Origin: Poecilobothrus nobilitatus
Taxonomy: Eukaryota > Arthropoda > Insecta > Diptera > Dolichopodidae
Assembly: GCA_947095535.1 (NCBI GenBank)
Contig: OX352772.1
Location: forward strand, 98,080,934 to 98,144,933
Direction: 5' to 3'
Length of the DNA stretch: 64,000 bases
The translations under genes were made by a program, and so were the position numbers. Positions 11,311 through 22,115 of the stretch are shown here, piece by piece. The notes beneath the pieces are model-generated. The model did no database searches. It had not been told where the DNA came from and saw only the letters and a list, made by a program, of their open reading frames with translations. Within the stretch, counting starts at the first letter, position 1. Every line of letters begins with the position of its first letter.

Positions 11311-11990
11311 GTAAAAGTTATTTATGACAAACATCTATTTTCATTTATAACATGTTTAGATTATCACATAAAATTCAATAATAATGAAATTAATAATTAA
11401 TATAAATTAGAAAATGTCAAAAGTTATCATTTTCAATTTATATAGATGATTTACTAAGTTTTAATTTAATAACAACTAAAATTAAATATAAAAGCTGTCA
11501 ATCTTCAGAAACTAATAATAATGCAACTTTGTTATACTTGTTATATTTTTTTTTTAATAATTGCCTATCAATAATAATATTAAAAATTGCATTTGATCAT
11601 GAACTTGCAACGTGCAATCTTTCAATATATGCTTTGCAAAGTTACATTTGATTTGCAACATTAAATCAATCATTATATCAAAGTTGAGTAACGTAAAAGT
11701 TTTCTACATTGTAAAAGTTATGACAAACATCTATTTTCATTTATAACATGTTTTGATTATCACATAAAATTCAATAATAACGAAATTAATAATTAATAAA
11801 AATTAGAAAATGTCAAAAGTTATCATTTTCAATTTATATGGATGATTTACTAAGTTTTAATTTAATAACAATTAAAATTAAATATAAAAGCTGTCAATCT
11901 TCAGGAACTGATAATAATGCAACTTTGTTATAATTATTAATTTCAATATATGCTTTGCAAAGTTACATTAAATCAATCATTATATCAAAG
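11311..11990. repeat. Two-copy tandem repeat, period about 396 bp, between divergent Polinton genes
   Basis: The block from gacaaacatctattttcatt (11326) recurs at 11722 with few changes; the second copy lacks some sequence after 11940. It lies directly upstream of the PolB-side gene (start 11284, minus). It contains the gtaaaagtt word that recurs through the next repeat block. No coding capacity. Confidence 0.8.
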
Positions 11991-12035
11991 TTGAGTGACG
12001 TAAAAGTTTTCTACATATGAGATTTTTTTAAATTT

Positions 12036-13480
12036 CAAATTAAACCATCATGTTTTAATTAACGTAAAAGTTTTCTACATATTAAACTTTCATGAAAAGA
12101 ATACTTTATTAATTATATTAAACGATAAGCTTTTTTTTTAAATTTTAAATTAAACCGTCATGTTTTAATTAACGTAAAAGTTTTGTACATATTAAACTTT
12201 TGTGAAATGAATATTTTATTAATTATGTTTAAACATTAAACTTTATTTAAATTTATTTCATTTCATTGATTCTTGTATCTACTATATGCAACTGTGAAGC
12301 ACCACTAAAAACTTTTAAAAAAGCTGTGCTAGAAGCCATATATAACGTTAAGCTTTATTTGAATTTAATTTTTCTTGTTTCAAATTAAACCATCATGTTT
12401 TAATTAACGTAAAAGTTTTCTACATATTAAACTTTCGTGAAAAGAATACTTTATTAATTATATTAAACGATAAGCTTTTTTTTTTAAATTTTAAATTAAA
12501 CCGTCATGTTTTAATTAACGTAAAAGTTTTGTACATATTAAACTTTTGTGAAATGAATATTTTATTAATTATGTTTAAACATTAAACTTTATTTAAATTT
12601 ATTTTATTTCATTGATTCTTGTATCTACTATATGTAACTTTTAAGCACCACTAAAAGCTTTTAAAAAAGCTGTGCTAGAAGCCATATATAACGTTAAGCT
12701 TTATTTGAATTTAATTTTTCTTGTTTCAAATTAAACCATCATGTTTTAATTAACGTAAAAGTTTTCTACATATTAAACTTTCGTGAAAAGAATACTTTAT
12801 TAATTATATTAAACGATAACCTTTTTTTTTTAAATTTTAAATTAAACCGTCATGTTTTAATTAACGTAAAAGTTTTGTACATATTAAACTTTTGTGAAAT
12901 GAATATTTTATTAATTATGTTTAAACATTAAACTTTATTTAAATTTATTTTATTTCATTGATTCTTGTATCTACTATATGTAACTTTTAAGCACCACTAA
13001 AACCTTTTAAAAAAGCTGTGCTAGAAGCCATATATTACGTTAAGCTTTATTTGAATTTAATTTTTCTTGTTTCAAATTAAACCATCATGTTTTAATTAAC
13101 GAAAAGTTTTCTACATATTAAAATTTCGTGAAAAGAATACTTTATTAATTATATTAAACGATAAGCTTTTTTTTTTAAATTTTAAATTAAACCGTCATGT
13201 TTTAATTTACGTAAAAGTTTTGTACATATTAAACTTTTGTGAAATGAATATTTTATTAATTATGTTTAAACATTAAACTTTATTTAAATTTATTTCATTT
13301 CATTGATTCTTGTATCTACTATATGCAACTTTTAAGCGCCACTAAAAGCTTTTAAAAAAGCTGTGCTAGAAGCCACATATAACGTTAAGCTTTATTTGAA
13401 TTTAATTATTCTTGCATCCGCTACGTATTTCATTGGTTCTTCTATCTACTATATATAACTTTTAAGCACTACTAAAAGCT
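12036..13480. repeat. Tandem repeat, about four copies of a 346-bp unit, upstream of the penton gene
   Basis: The landmark caaattaaaccatcatg recurs at 12036, 12381, 12727 and 13073, giving a period of 345-346 bp. Each unit is itself partly duplicated: attaaaccatcatgtttt and attaaaccgtcatgtttt each introduce a copy of aacgtaaaagttttctacat or its ttttgtacat variant. Each unit also carries a block with tatctactatatg, aacttttaagcac and actaaaagctttt that closely matches the sequence just before the penton start. This suggests promoter or origin DNA that has been amplified. Confidence 0.88.
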
Positions 13481-13516
13481 TTAAAAAAAGCTAGAACCCC
13501 CATATAAGTACTACTC
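13440..13516 (+). promoter_or_regulatory. Putative penton promoter and leader, copied in the upstream repeats
   Basis: The 77 bp before the penton ATG contain tctactatatataac (TATA-like) and ttttaagcactactaaaag, near-identical to blocks at about 12630, 12975 and 13318 inside the 346-bp units. Position and repetition suggest a promoter-proximal element; no transcript evidence is available. Confidence 0.35.
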
Positions 13517-14419
13517 ATGAACAACATACAAGTAAATGATGAATTTTATGTCACTTTACTCAGTGATTCATCTATGAACTATTATCCAGAAAATTCATTA
13601 TCATCTTTTACAAATAAAATGAATAAATACATGTGTGATTCAAGGTGGAAAGTCGGTATTGCAGAAATGTATGTTAATGATTTCGTTCCAAATGTGTATG
13701 GTGAAGAATGGGAAAAAAGTACTCAAATATTTATTAAAGGTATGCAGAAAGATATGATAGGAGTTGGAACATCATATATTCCATACATAGTAAAACAAAT
13801 GATATGCGACTGGAAAGTTTTTCTACTACCAACACTAATTCAAAATATACGCCCACTTAATAGGTTTACAAGAAAAGAAGTTGAACGACAGTTGATTTGG
13901 GGAATTTTTAATATTATAAACGATGAAGTTCATTATACACAACCAAGAAAAGCTGAGGAGATGCTTAAAAATTTAAGTTACACCACAATATGTGTTACTA
14001 AGCCTAAAATAGATATAAAAATAAGAGCAAATTATGCTTATACCCTCGAAGGACTTTTGACAACATGTTTCAATCAAGTATCTTTTAAAGTGACAGATTT
14101 TAAAAAATATAAATCATGTGTAATAGAAGCTTTCAAAACTTTTGTAGATAGTGTAAGTAAACCAGATGTGTTTTTTATATACACAGACATAATTGAACCG
14201 CAAAATATAGGTGATAAAAATGTAAGGTGTTTAAGATCTGTTAACATACAAAATTCTTTAACTGATACTGTAAAAGAATTCAGTAATATTCAATATTGCA
14301 ATGTGGAGAAATCATTTAATAACATTTCATTACTTTTATGTGATAAATATGGATATAAAATAAACTTTTCCAATAGTTCAATTCCAACAAAAATTGTATT
14401 ATATTTTAAAAAAGTATAA
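13517..14419 (+). CDS. Polinton penton (vertex capsid) protein, intact ORF
   Basis: An uninterrupted 300-residue ORF begins MNNIQVNDEFYVTLLSDSSM and keeps the YPENSLSSFTNKM block typical of Polinton minor capsid (penton, PY) N-termini. A conserved FFIYTDIIEPQNIGDKNVRC segment lies at about residues 216-235 before the final strand region. Length is close to that expected of insect Polinton pentons as I remember them. A single jelly-roll capsomer at the fivefold vertex is the role predicted for this family. It heads a capsid block followed by the pVI-like gene and the major capsid gene, all on the plus strand. It is the only full-length Polinton ORF in the window whose neighbours are all broken. 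Confidence 0.8.
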   Translation: MNNIQVNDEFYVTLLSDSSMNYYPENSLSSFTNKMNKYMCDSRWKVGIAEMYVNDFVPNVYGEEWEKSTQIFIKGMQKDMIGVGTSYIPYIVKQMICDWKVFLLPTLIQNIRPLNRFTRKEVERQLIWGIFNIINDEVHYTQPRKAEEMLKNLSYTTICVTKPKIDIKIRANYAYTLEGLLTTCFNQVSFKVTDFKKYKSCVIEAFKTFVDSVSKPDVFFIYTDIIEPQNIGDKNVRCLRSVNIQNSLTDTVKEFSNIQYCNVEKSFNNISLLLCDKYGYKINFSNSSIPTKIVLYFKKV

Positions 14420-14465
14420 ATAAAACCGATTTTACAAAACTATATATTATTTTATTTTATTCATT

Positions 14466-14909
14466 ATGGAGAGAGTATACTAAAAGTATTATTTAATTCA
14501 ATCTGGTAGAGGACTTGATGATATCGGCCCTTTATTACATTTAACCGGAACTTTTCAAAGAGGTCGTGGATTGGGAAGCTTTTTTGGGGGACTTTTTAGA
14601 TATTTGAAACCATTATTTACTTCAGGTGCTGATATTTTGAAAAAAGAGGTTATTAACTCTGGTATCAATGCTTTATCTGATATTGCATCTGGTGCAAATG
14701 TAAAAGAAGTTATGCAAGATCGTAGTAAAGAGATTGTTAAAAATGTATGACGTGGTGCCGTACGAAAACTGAATGGAATGTATGGTTTTGGTAAAAGAAA
14801 ACGAAAAGCTATAAAAAGACCATTCATTAAAAATTTAAACTATTTTACGTCAAAACGACGCAAAGATAATAACAAAAAGAAACAAAAAGATATTTTTAAT
14901 AAATTATGA
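14466..14909 (+). pseudogene. Polinton pVI-like small basic capsid-associated protein, two stops
   Basis: One frame runs from an ATG at 14466 to a TGA at 14907-14909, interrupted by TAA at 14481-14483 and TGA at 14748-14750. It encodes a glycine-rich RGRGLGSFFGGLFRYLKP stretch (about 14552-14605), an amphipathic helical region (ALSDIASGANVKEVM) and a Lys/Arg-rich tail (GKRKRKAIKRPF, SKRRK). This layout resembles the adenovirus pVI/pX-like small proteins found next to Polinton capsid genes. It lies 46 bp after the penton and about 55 bp before the capsid frame. Assignment rests on composition, order and family resemblance. Confidence 0.65.
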
Positions 14910-14964
14910 TTGAGTGTATGAAATCTGAGTTGGATATTTTTAAAATCCAACCCTAGCATTCTAG

Positions 14965-16288
14965 TCTAGCATTTTACGATCTGAAGAAGTTTCCTACAAT
15001 CCTATTGCTTCTTTAGACAACCCTTCAACTATTGAACTTGTTTCACTGGGTCATGGCGATACATATAGAGATTTGTCTTCTACATATTTGAGATTAAAAG
15101 TACAGATCTTAAAGAAAGATGGAACGCAATGGAATAATGATAAAAATGTTGAAGGAAGAATAATAATACAACCTAGTGTAGTTAATAATATTTTACATTC
15201 TTTAATAAAACAATGTAATGTTCAATTAAATGGTAAAAATATAACACCGTCTGATGGAAATTATCACTATAGAGCTTATATTGAATCTTTATTAAATTAT
15301 GGTACAAATGCTGCTGCAACTCATTTAGAATGTGCAGGATGGATTTTAGATAAAGCAAATACAGCTAAATCTGATAATAATGGTTCAAAAGAGAGCCAAA
15401 AATTGTATCATAATAGCAATGTATGGGTAAACTACACGTATGGGTAAACTACACGTAGATATGTTTAATCAACCTAATGTACTTATAAATAATGTTGACA
15501 TTTGTATAGTTTTAACACATGAAAAACCAGATTTTTATCTATTTGCAGACGATTCTGATGAATCACAATTAAAAATTATAGAAGCCACGCTGTTTATGAG
15601 ACATGTTACCGTTAATCCAAGCGTACTGTTAGCACAAAATACTGTTCTTGGGAAATCCAATGCTAAATGTAATTATAAACGCTTTGAAGTAAAAAGTTTT
15701 ACAATTCAAATGAACAGCTCGTCAATATCGCTTGATAATGTTTTTATTTTACAGTTGCCAAACACAATAATTTTTTGTATGACAGAAAATGTGGGTTACT
15801 TTGGAAAAAGATCAAAAAACCCATACTATTTTAAACATTTTGATATTCTACAATTTGTGTTAAACGTAAATGGTGTTCAAATACCTAATTCACCAATTGA
15901 AACCAGTTTTTCAGATGAAAATAATTCATGTACAAGAGCATACAGTACGCTTTTTTCAGGAACTGGAATTTACCACAATTATAAAGGTCATCAGATAACA
16001 AAGTCTATGTTTAGTAAAGGGTTTCTTATACTAGCTTTTGATTTAACTCCAGATGCATCTGGAAATGGAATATGTCAAGGTTTACTAAACCAGGGTACGG
16101 TTAGAATTGAGGCAAGGCTTTCAAAACCACTTACATCTACACTCACTGCTATTGTTTATGGAGAATTTGATGCAAGCATACAAATTGATAAAAATCGAAA
16201 TATATTTACTATTTCTATAAATAGAATACTGAAACATGTATTTGAATATTCGACAAGATGTCATAGTCCTGTGCACTTGTGGATGTGA
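14965..16288 (+). pseudogene. Polinton major capsid protein (double jelly roll), frame-broken
   Basis: The first part (14965-15447, no surviving start; the frame is closed by a TAG at 14962) carries RDLSSTYLRLKVQILKKDG, then SLIKQCNVQLNGKNITPS, YHYRAYIESLLNYG and HLECAGWILD, the N-terminal jelly roll of Polinton capsid proteins. The second part (15440-16288) continues with LHVDMFNQPNVLINNVDI and ends around GEFDASIQIDKNRN, the usual C-terminus of the family; the last ~28 residues look like read-through. The two frames are split at a 17-bp tandem duplication (15422-15455). Role: hexon-like capsomer. The jockey insertion site is 33 bp past the stop. Confidence 0.8.
15422..15455 (+). repeat. 17-bp perfect tandem duplication at the capsid frame break
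   Basis: The 17-mer tatgggtaaactacacg is present twice without spacer (15422-15438, 15439-15455), exactly where the capsid frame changes. It looks like a replication-slippage scar. Confidence 0.95.
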
Positions 16289-16320
16289 AGTTTTGTTGTG
16301 ATGATAAAAATACTTTATTT

Positions 16321-16333
16321 GTAAAAGATATTT
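16321..16333. repeat. Target-site duplication of the jockey-like LINE, 3' side
   Basis: The 13-mer gtaaaagatattt here is repeated exactly at 25690-25702. Between the copies lies the jockey-like element, with its AAATA-type tail next to this copy. Confidence 0.9.
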
Positions 16334-16612
16334 TTATTTATTTATTTATTTATTAAGCCTTAAAAAAAAAAATTTTTGTGTACAAAAAAGCCAATATTTA
16401 CAAATTTAGAAGATCATACTATAATAGGAGTATTTTCAACTTTGACTTAAAATTAAGAGAAAAGAATTAATATTTATTATTAAAAAATTTAGTTGGTGTA
16501 GGAACTTTAATGGCTAAAAAACGTACTGACACATTTTTTAACGACTTATAACTAGATACTTAAAACTAACCTATAGACTAATTATTAAATTTAGAATTTA
16601 CATATAGTTAAC

Positions 16613-17013
16613 TTAGTTTATACTGAAAATATTATTTATTAGAGGATTTGAATTGTTAAAGCAGTTTTCTTGAAAAATTGGAAAAAGTCTATCAATTTTG
16701 TCTTGAATTGTAGGCACTTGGGCGATTTCATGTAACCTTGCGGTTGAAAAGCATCTGTTTTTCTTTAGAATTAATTTTAGCACGGAGTTCTGCTTTCTTT
16801 GTAAAAGAAGTAAATGCGATTTTGCAGAGTCCATCCATACGGCGAAAGCGTAGAAAAGAATGCTGCTAAATATCACTTTATATATTAATAATTTATTGTC
16901 TATGCTCAGATACGATTTTCTGTTTAAAATTGTATAAAGCGCTTTGATACAGAGGTCCATCTTATTTACGACCTTAAGGATGTGACATTTGAAGAGTAAT
17001 TTCCTATCTAAAT
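16613..17013 (-). pseudogene. Jockey-like LINE ORF2, C-terminal part (beyond the LOA insertion)
   Basis: The frame continues the reverse transcriptase of 22204-23596 after removal of the LOA-like insertion: LDRKLLFKCHILKVVNKM, the KVIFSSILFYAFAVW segment and the QRKQNSVLKLI thumb region, ending at TAA 16613-16615. The first residues of the longer open frame up to 17080 are LOA leader sequence read by chance. Downstream lies a 3' UTR of about 280 bp. Confidence 0.85.
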
Positions 17014-17025
17014 TAATGCCTAGAT
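17014..17025. repeat. Target-site duplication of the LOA-like LINE, 5' side
   Basis: The 12-mer taatgcctagat is repeated exactly at 22204-22215. Collapsing the two copies restores continuity of the jockey reverse transcriptase frame, independent proof of the insertion. Confidence 0.92.
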
Positions 17026-17379
17026 CGGCAAAAATCTTCAATCCAAACCCTCCTCGTGGGTGCCGACCGGAAATAATCACCAGCTAGGTGGTTAGGTACT
17101 AAGGGAAAGGTAAACTGAGTTTGTCTTTATGTATCGTATTACTGACACCTCGGTTTTTACCGGAACCATCGGATTGGGGTAAACCTGGGGCGGATTCAAT
17201 GTGTTATACGACCCGTGCCGATGATCAGCCTGGCTGGGGGCCCAGTCTTAAATATAGCCCAGTCGCAAACGGAGTATTCGGAGTATCTGGCGACCCTCCG
17301 AATTAATTAGCCTTACCCTATGTATACGAATATCTGCATAGGGTGGACCTTCCTTTCCTTCGTACTCGTGGGTTCAAAT

Positions 17380-18547
17380 ATGGAACAAAATATAAAAAAA
17401 GATTCGAAAAAAGAGTTAGCCGGCACTTCCCAAAAGTCGGCAAGTAAAGCGACCAAACCGGGCACTGACAGTGCTAAGCAGAGTCGCGAACAACCGAAGA
17501 CGGTACGCAAAGTGCGCCCGTCGAAACAAGCCTTCTTTGATAAACGGTCGGCCTATAAAATTATTGAGAGGTTAAGCTCTCTCAATAATGGTCAGTTGTC
17601 TGAGGCACAAAAGAATTCCTTAGCCTGGGCCAAAACAGTAGTAGGCCAGGTGAAGCCCCAAGAAGAACAAATCCCAGGTTCATCGAAGGGCCTTATGTTC
17701 AAGAGACAGAGGTCACAAGATGAGCTAAATTGCAAAGGATAGTTTAATTCTGGCAATCATTGATGAGGGGTTAGAGGATGGGGGTATTTCTCCCAGTAAC
17801 TGGAGGAAAGTTGTTGTTGCTTTAAAAACAACTTTCTTCCAGATACTGGAAAAAAACCCGGGACCACCACCCTCCTGTAGAGACGCTGGCTGGCATCAGG
17901 GCCACGTCAAATTGACTGCTTGTGCTGATCAGAGATCGGCAGATCTCTACAAGCAGGCGACAGGTAAGGTGGGAAGTCTGTGGTCAGGGGCCAAGCTCAA
18001 AGCCGTAAGCAGAGATGAAATATCTAGCAGGCCAAGAGCTAGGGTATGGCTGCCGAGGGAACCTGCCGAAGCAGACACGATCATCAAAATGATGAAAGTG
18101 TCAAACCCCCAACTTCCAACTCACAATTGGAAGATTGCCAAACTAGGGGAAGTAGTAGGAGAATCCCGACAGGCGTTAGTCATTGTCAATAAGGACTCCC
18201 TACAACCCCTAGCGAAAGCCAAAGGGGTTATAAATTACGGCTTCACAGCGGTTACACTGAAGGTGTATAAAAAGGATAAGGTGGAGGCCTCAAGGAGCAT
18301 CGGTGAAGGCCCAAGTCAAGCCCAAGAGGCAGACTCTGACCGATCCGATGTCGTTGACGGAGCATCCTCTTCGGCTCCAAAGAGAGTGAATGATGTCATC
18401 AAGGCTGACAATGAAGAAGATCTACTTAGATCTGATTCCGACAGCTTTGAGGATACCAAAAGCTTCTCAATGGACTTCGAGGATGAAGCTAACGCGACGG
18501 TGGTGGAGATTAAGGGTGGCTCAGGTAATGAAGCTACTCCAAATTAA
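17380..18547 (+). pseudogene. LOA-like LINE ORF1 (DUF4780-like), single frameshift
   Basis: The first frame (from the ATG at 17380, MEQNIKKDSKKELAG) runs to a TAG at 17740-17742. The rest (open from about 17730 to 18547) lies in the +1 frame, so one indel near 17730-17737 splits the gene. The first part is Lys/Ser-rich and probably disordered. The second carries RARVWLPREP...LPTHNWKIAKLGEVVGESRQALVIVNKDS, which matches the DUF4780 domain of LINE ORF1 proteins, and then an acidic Ser/Asp-rich tail. No zinc knuckle is seen. The product would bind element RNA. Its end overlaps the ORF2 start by 20 bp. Confidence 0.75.
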
Positions 18548-21500
18548 TCTCCATCACTCCAAAGCGGCTTCCGCCTCGCTTGAAATCCGCCTTAGGAAAA
18601 CGGGCGAGGATATTATCTTGATCCAAGAGCCATGGGTGATAAAAAAAAAACAGGTTCATGGACTCAAGATACCAGGGTACACGTTGTTGTACAATAAAGA
18701 GGTATGCAGACCTAGAGCGTGCATACTTGCTAAAAATACATTAAATTTAACTTTTATGTATAATTACAGTGATGCTGATCTGGTCGCGGCGAGCCTAAAG
18801 CTAAAAAACTTAAGGCTCTGGGTTGTTGCGGCGTATCTTCCTCACGACTTGCAGGATCCACTCCCTCCATCCAATCTGGCAGGGTTGATAGCGGATGCTA
18901 GGAGGATGAACATTGGGGTCATCATAAGCTGCGACGCCAATGCTCACCATGACATCTGGGGTAGTTCGGATACCAACGAAAGAGGTGAGTCACTTTTTGA
19001 TTACATTTTAAGTACTAACCTTCTAATCTGTAACATTGGCAGGAAACCTACCTTTGTTACTAGTAATAGGCAAGAAGTCGTAGACATAACCTTAGTCTCG
19101 GACTTCATTTATTCTAAAATAAACTCATGGAAAGTTTCTGATGAGCATTCCTTTTCAGATCACAGATACCTTGAGTTCAGTATGGACGAAAGTCCTCCAA
19201 CAAAGTCAATCTATAGAAATCCTAAGCGAACTGACTGGAACAAATATAGGGAGCACTTAAAGTCAACGCTTCCCTCCTTAACACCTGGAATTCCTAAAAA
19301 TATCCAGGATCTAAATAGCCTAGTAAACGTTTTTACTAAGGCCTGCAATAAGTCCTTAGAGCATTCATGTCCCATCAGTAAACCTAGGGGTAAACCTAAA
19401 CCACCTTGGTGGAATGATGAAATCAAAGCTCTAAGGAAAGATAGTAGGAGGGCTTTTAATAATGCTAAAAAAACAAATGAGATACAGGACTGGAGCTCTT
19501 ATAAAACAGCTCTTAGTCAGTACAAAAAAGCACTTAAAAAGGCGAAAAGAGATACTTGGAGACTATTCTGCGGAGGTATAGAGAACGTCTCCGAGGCATC
19601 TAGACTTAGGAAAATTCTATCGACAAACCCCATGGTACCCAGTCTTCTTAAAAAAGAGGGTGGCAGCTGGGCTACCACAAGCGAGGAGTCGTTGGAATTA
19701 CTTTTAAGAACTCACTTTCCTGGGTGCTCAAATAACAGCTCAGAGGTGGCTTGTCTTCTGAATCCTCTTCCTACTATTTCAGAGGTGGTGGTTACAGGGG
19801 ACAAACTACAATGGGCTATAGATAGTTTCAAACCATTCAAGTCAAGCGGACCGGATGGAATTATACCCGCTGAGATCCAGCGAAATGCATCTACTACCCT
19901 GGCTTGGTTAAAAAGTATTTTCTGTGGTTGTCTTAATTTGGGGCTTATCCCGGATAAATGGAAACAGGTCAGAGTAGTGTTCATACCCAAGGCCGGCAAA
20001 AGTAGTCACGTCCATGCGAAGGACTTTCGGCCTATAAGCCTGTCATCCTTCCTTCTAAAAACCTTAGAAAGATTGATCGACATCCATATCCGCTGCAACT
20101 TAGATAAAAATCTGTTGTCAGCCTCTCAACATGCTTACTGTAAAGAGACGTCAGTGGATACTGCACTTCACACTTTGACAAGCTCGATTGAAAGATCTTT
20201 AAATTGCAAAGAGTATACTCTTGCAGCTTTTATAGACATTGAGGGAGCGTTTAATAACGTCAATCAGGCAGCAATTGTGGAAGCACTCATAAGCCTAGGA
20301 GTTCAACCGGAGCTAAGAGCACTGATAGCTAATATGCTAAATAGCAGGGCCATCAGAGCCAACTTTTGCAACGCTTCAGCAAAAAGGTTTGTGAAAAGAG
20401 GGACTCCGCAAGGAGAGGTGCTATCTCCCCTTCTTTGGAATATGGTAGTAAATAAACTGCTTAAAATCCTGGAAGAGGTGGGCTGCACAACTATCGCCTA
20501 TGCGGACGATATTGCTGTCGTGGTCAGTGGCAAGTTTCTAGACAGTCTCAGGGACGTTTTGCAACTTGCACTAAACAAAATCACAACATGGGCTACAGAC
20601 TGTGGACTGTCAGTAAATCCACAGAAAACAGAACTGGTCCTTTTTACAAGGAAATATAAAATTTCTAAAATAAAACCGCCATCGTTAAATGGCTGCACTC
20701 TTGCCTTTAGCGAAACGGCGAAATTTCTGGGTCTAACTCCAGACAGGAAGTTAAGCTGGAAGGCTAACATCTTAGAAAGAGTAAAGAAGGCCTCAATAGC
20801 ACTCTACTCGTGTAAAAAAGCCATTGGTAGGAAATGGGGGCTTCAGCCATACATGACTTACTGGCTATACACATCCGTAGTAAGACCCATTCTTATGTAC
20901 GGAGTCCTAGTATGGTGGAAGGCTATCGATAAAGAGGTCAACCGCAAAGCAATCGCTAGGGTCCAAAGAACTGCCACACTATGTATTAGTGGCTCTTTAA
21001 TAACAACCCCTTCTGCGGCATTAGACATCATGCTTAATCTGATGCCTGTAGAATATTATAGTAAATTTGCAGCCGCAAACACAGCTGTGAGATTAAAAGC
21101 TACATCCCAGTTGATCACTTCACGAGAAGGTCACTCGGATATCATAAACCAATTCAAGTCCACTCCCGCCTTGGTGGACTACACGTCCCCCACTTACTTC
21201 TTCGGGAAATCTCATGTGACGAGCATACCAAGCCGTGAGAGTTGGAGCTCGAACACAGTGATGACCTTCGAAGAAGTACAATTCTACACGGATGGTTCAA
21301 AAATGAACAGCAGTGTAGGATGCGGGGTCTTCTCAGATAATCTGAATATCAGTCATAATTTCCGATTAGCAGACCATTGTAGCGTCTTCCAAGCGGAAAT
21401 TATGGCAATTCAAGAAGCCTTGATTCTACTGAATAGAAGCGTTTTGACTGTGAAGCAAGTACGTATTCTGTCAGATAGTCAGGCTGCGTTAAAATCTCTG

Positions 21501-22115
21501 GAATCAACATACACAACCTCGAAGACTGCAATAAACTGCCGAAAACTTCTTAACGAGATGGCCAGGCAGTTTAGCATTCAGCTTTGCTGGGTACCAGGTC
21601 ATCGAGGTATTCCGGGAAATGAAAAAGCTGATGAACTCGCAAGAATTAGTACAACCTTACAAGTTCTGCCGGATAGGGCAGGACTAGGGGTACTTCTATC
21701 CACAAGCAAAACGTTATTTCGTAAGGAAATAACGGATATGGTAAATTACAAATGGTCAAACTTAACCTCGTGTAATATCACAAGATTGATATGGCCCAAA
21801 ACCGATTTAAGACGATCCAATGATCTGCTTTCTCTCAAAAGGGCAGACATTAGAATGACAATAGGTATAATCACCGGTCACTGTCTAATAGGGAAGCATG
21901 CCAGAAGACTTGGCTTATCCGCAAACGACTATTGTAGAGCCTGCAAGGATGAAGAAGAGGAGGAAACTACTCTTCATCTCCTTTGCACATGCCCTGCCTT
22001 GTCGGCAAGAAGGAATACCCATTTGGAGCAATATCTCTTCGACAGCCTTAGCGATCTGTCAGGTAAAAATGTGACGAGTATTCTTCGCTTTGCAAAAAGC
22101 TCAAATTGGTTTTAA
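18528..22115 (+). CDS. LOA-like LINE ORF2 polyprotein: endonuclease, reverse transcriptase, RNase H (intact)
   Basis: The open frame starts upstream at 18390, but the ATG at 18528 (MKLLQINLHH) fits the family start and gives 1195 residues. Endonuclease: QINLHH at the start, LIQEPW, SCDANAHHDIWG, and SFSDHRYL with its catalytic Asp-His. Reverse transcriptase: FRPISLSSFLLKTLERL, the FIDIEGAFNNV catalytic Asp, GTPQGEVLSPLLW and the YADD box in TTIAYADDIAVVV. RNase H: FYTDGSKMN (Asp), QAEIMAIQEAL (Glu), ILSDSQAALKSL (Asp) and VPGHRGIPGNEKADELA (His and Asp). A Cys/His motif (CRACKDEEEEETTLHLLCTC) follows. No stop or frameshift is seen, so it could encode an active enzyme for target-primed reverse transcription. 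Confidence 0.93.
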   Translation: MKLLQINLHHSKAASASLEIRLRKTGEDIILIQEPWVIKKKQVHGLKIPGYTLLYNKEVCRPRACILAKNTLNLTFMYNYSDADLVAASLKLKNLRLWVVAAYLPHDLQDPLPPSNLAGLIADARRMNIGVIISCDANAHHDIWGSSDTNERGESLFDYILSTNLLICNIGRKPTFVTSNRQEVVDITLVSDFIYSKINSWKVSDEHSFSDHRYLEFSMDESPPTKSIYRNPKRTDWNKYREHLKSTLPSLTPGIPKNIQDLNSLVNVFTKACNKSLEHSCPISKPRGKPKPPWWNDEIKALRKDSRRAFNNAKKTNEIQDWSSYKTALSQYKKALKKAKRDTWRLFCGGIENVSEASRLRKILSTNPMVPSLLKKEGGSWATTSEESLELLLRTHFPGCSNNSSEVACLLNPLPTISEVVVTGDKLQWAIDSFKPFKSSGPDGIIPAEIQRNASTTLAWLKSIFCGCLNLGLIPDKWKQVRVVFIPKAGKSSHVHAKDFRPISLSSFLLKTLERLIDIHIRCNLDKNLLSASQHAYCKETSVDTALHTLTSSIERSLNCKEYTLAAFIDIEGAFNNVNQAAIVEALISLGVQPELRALIANMLNSRAIRANFCNASAKRFVKRGTPQGEVLSPLLWNMVVNKLLKILEEVGCTTIAYADDIAVVVSGKFLDSLRDVLQLALNKITTWATDCGLSVNPQKTELVLFTRKYKISKIKPPSLNGCTLAFSETAKFLGLTPDRKLSWKANILERVKKASIALYSCKKAIGRKWGLQPYMTYWLYTSVVRPILMYGVLVWWKAIDKEVNRKAIARVQRTATLCISGSLITTPSAALDIMLNLMPVEYYSKFAAANTAVRLKATSQLITSREGHSDIINQFKSTPALVDYTSPTYFFGKSHVTSIPSRESWSSNTVMTFEEVQFYTDGSKMNSSVGCGVFSDNLNISHNFRLADHCSVFQAEIMAIQEALILLNRSVLTVKQVRILSDSQAALKSLESTYTTSKTAINCRKLLNEMARQFSIQLCWVPGHRGIPGNEKADELARISTTLQVLPDRAGLGVLLSTSKTLFRKEITDMVNYKWSNLTSCNITRLIWPKTDLRRSNDLLSLKRADIRMTIGIITGHCLIGKHARRLGLSANDYCRACKDEEEEETTLHLLCTCPALSARRNTHLEQYLFDSLSDLSGKNVTSILRFAKSSNWF

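Noticed and set aside
12036..13480. CRISPR array
   Set aside because: The repeats are 346 bp, directly adjacent without unique spacers, and the window is eukaryotic.
19712..19999. Minus-strand ORFs inside the LOA-like ORF2 (19211, 19712, 20303, 20498)
   Set aside because: Antisense shadows of a long conserved coding region with clear domains on the plus strand.
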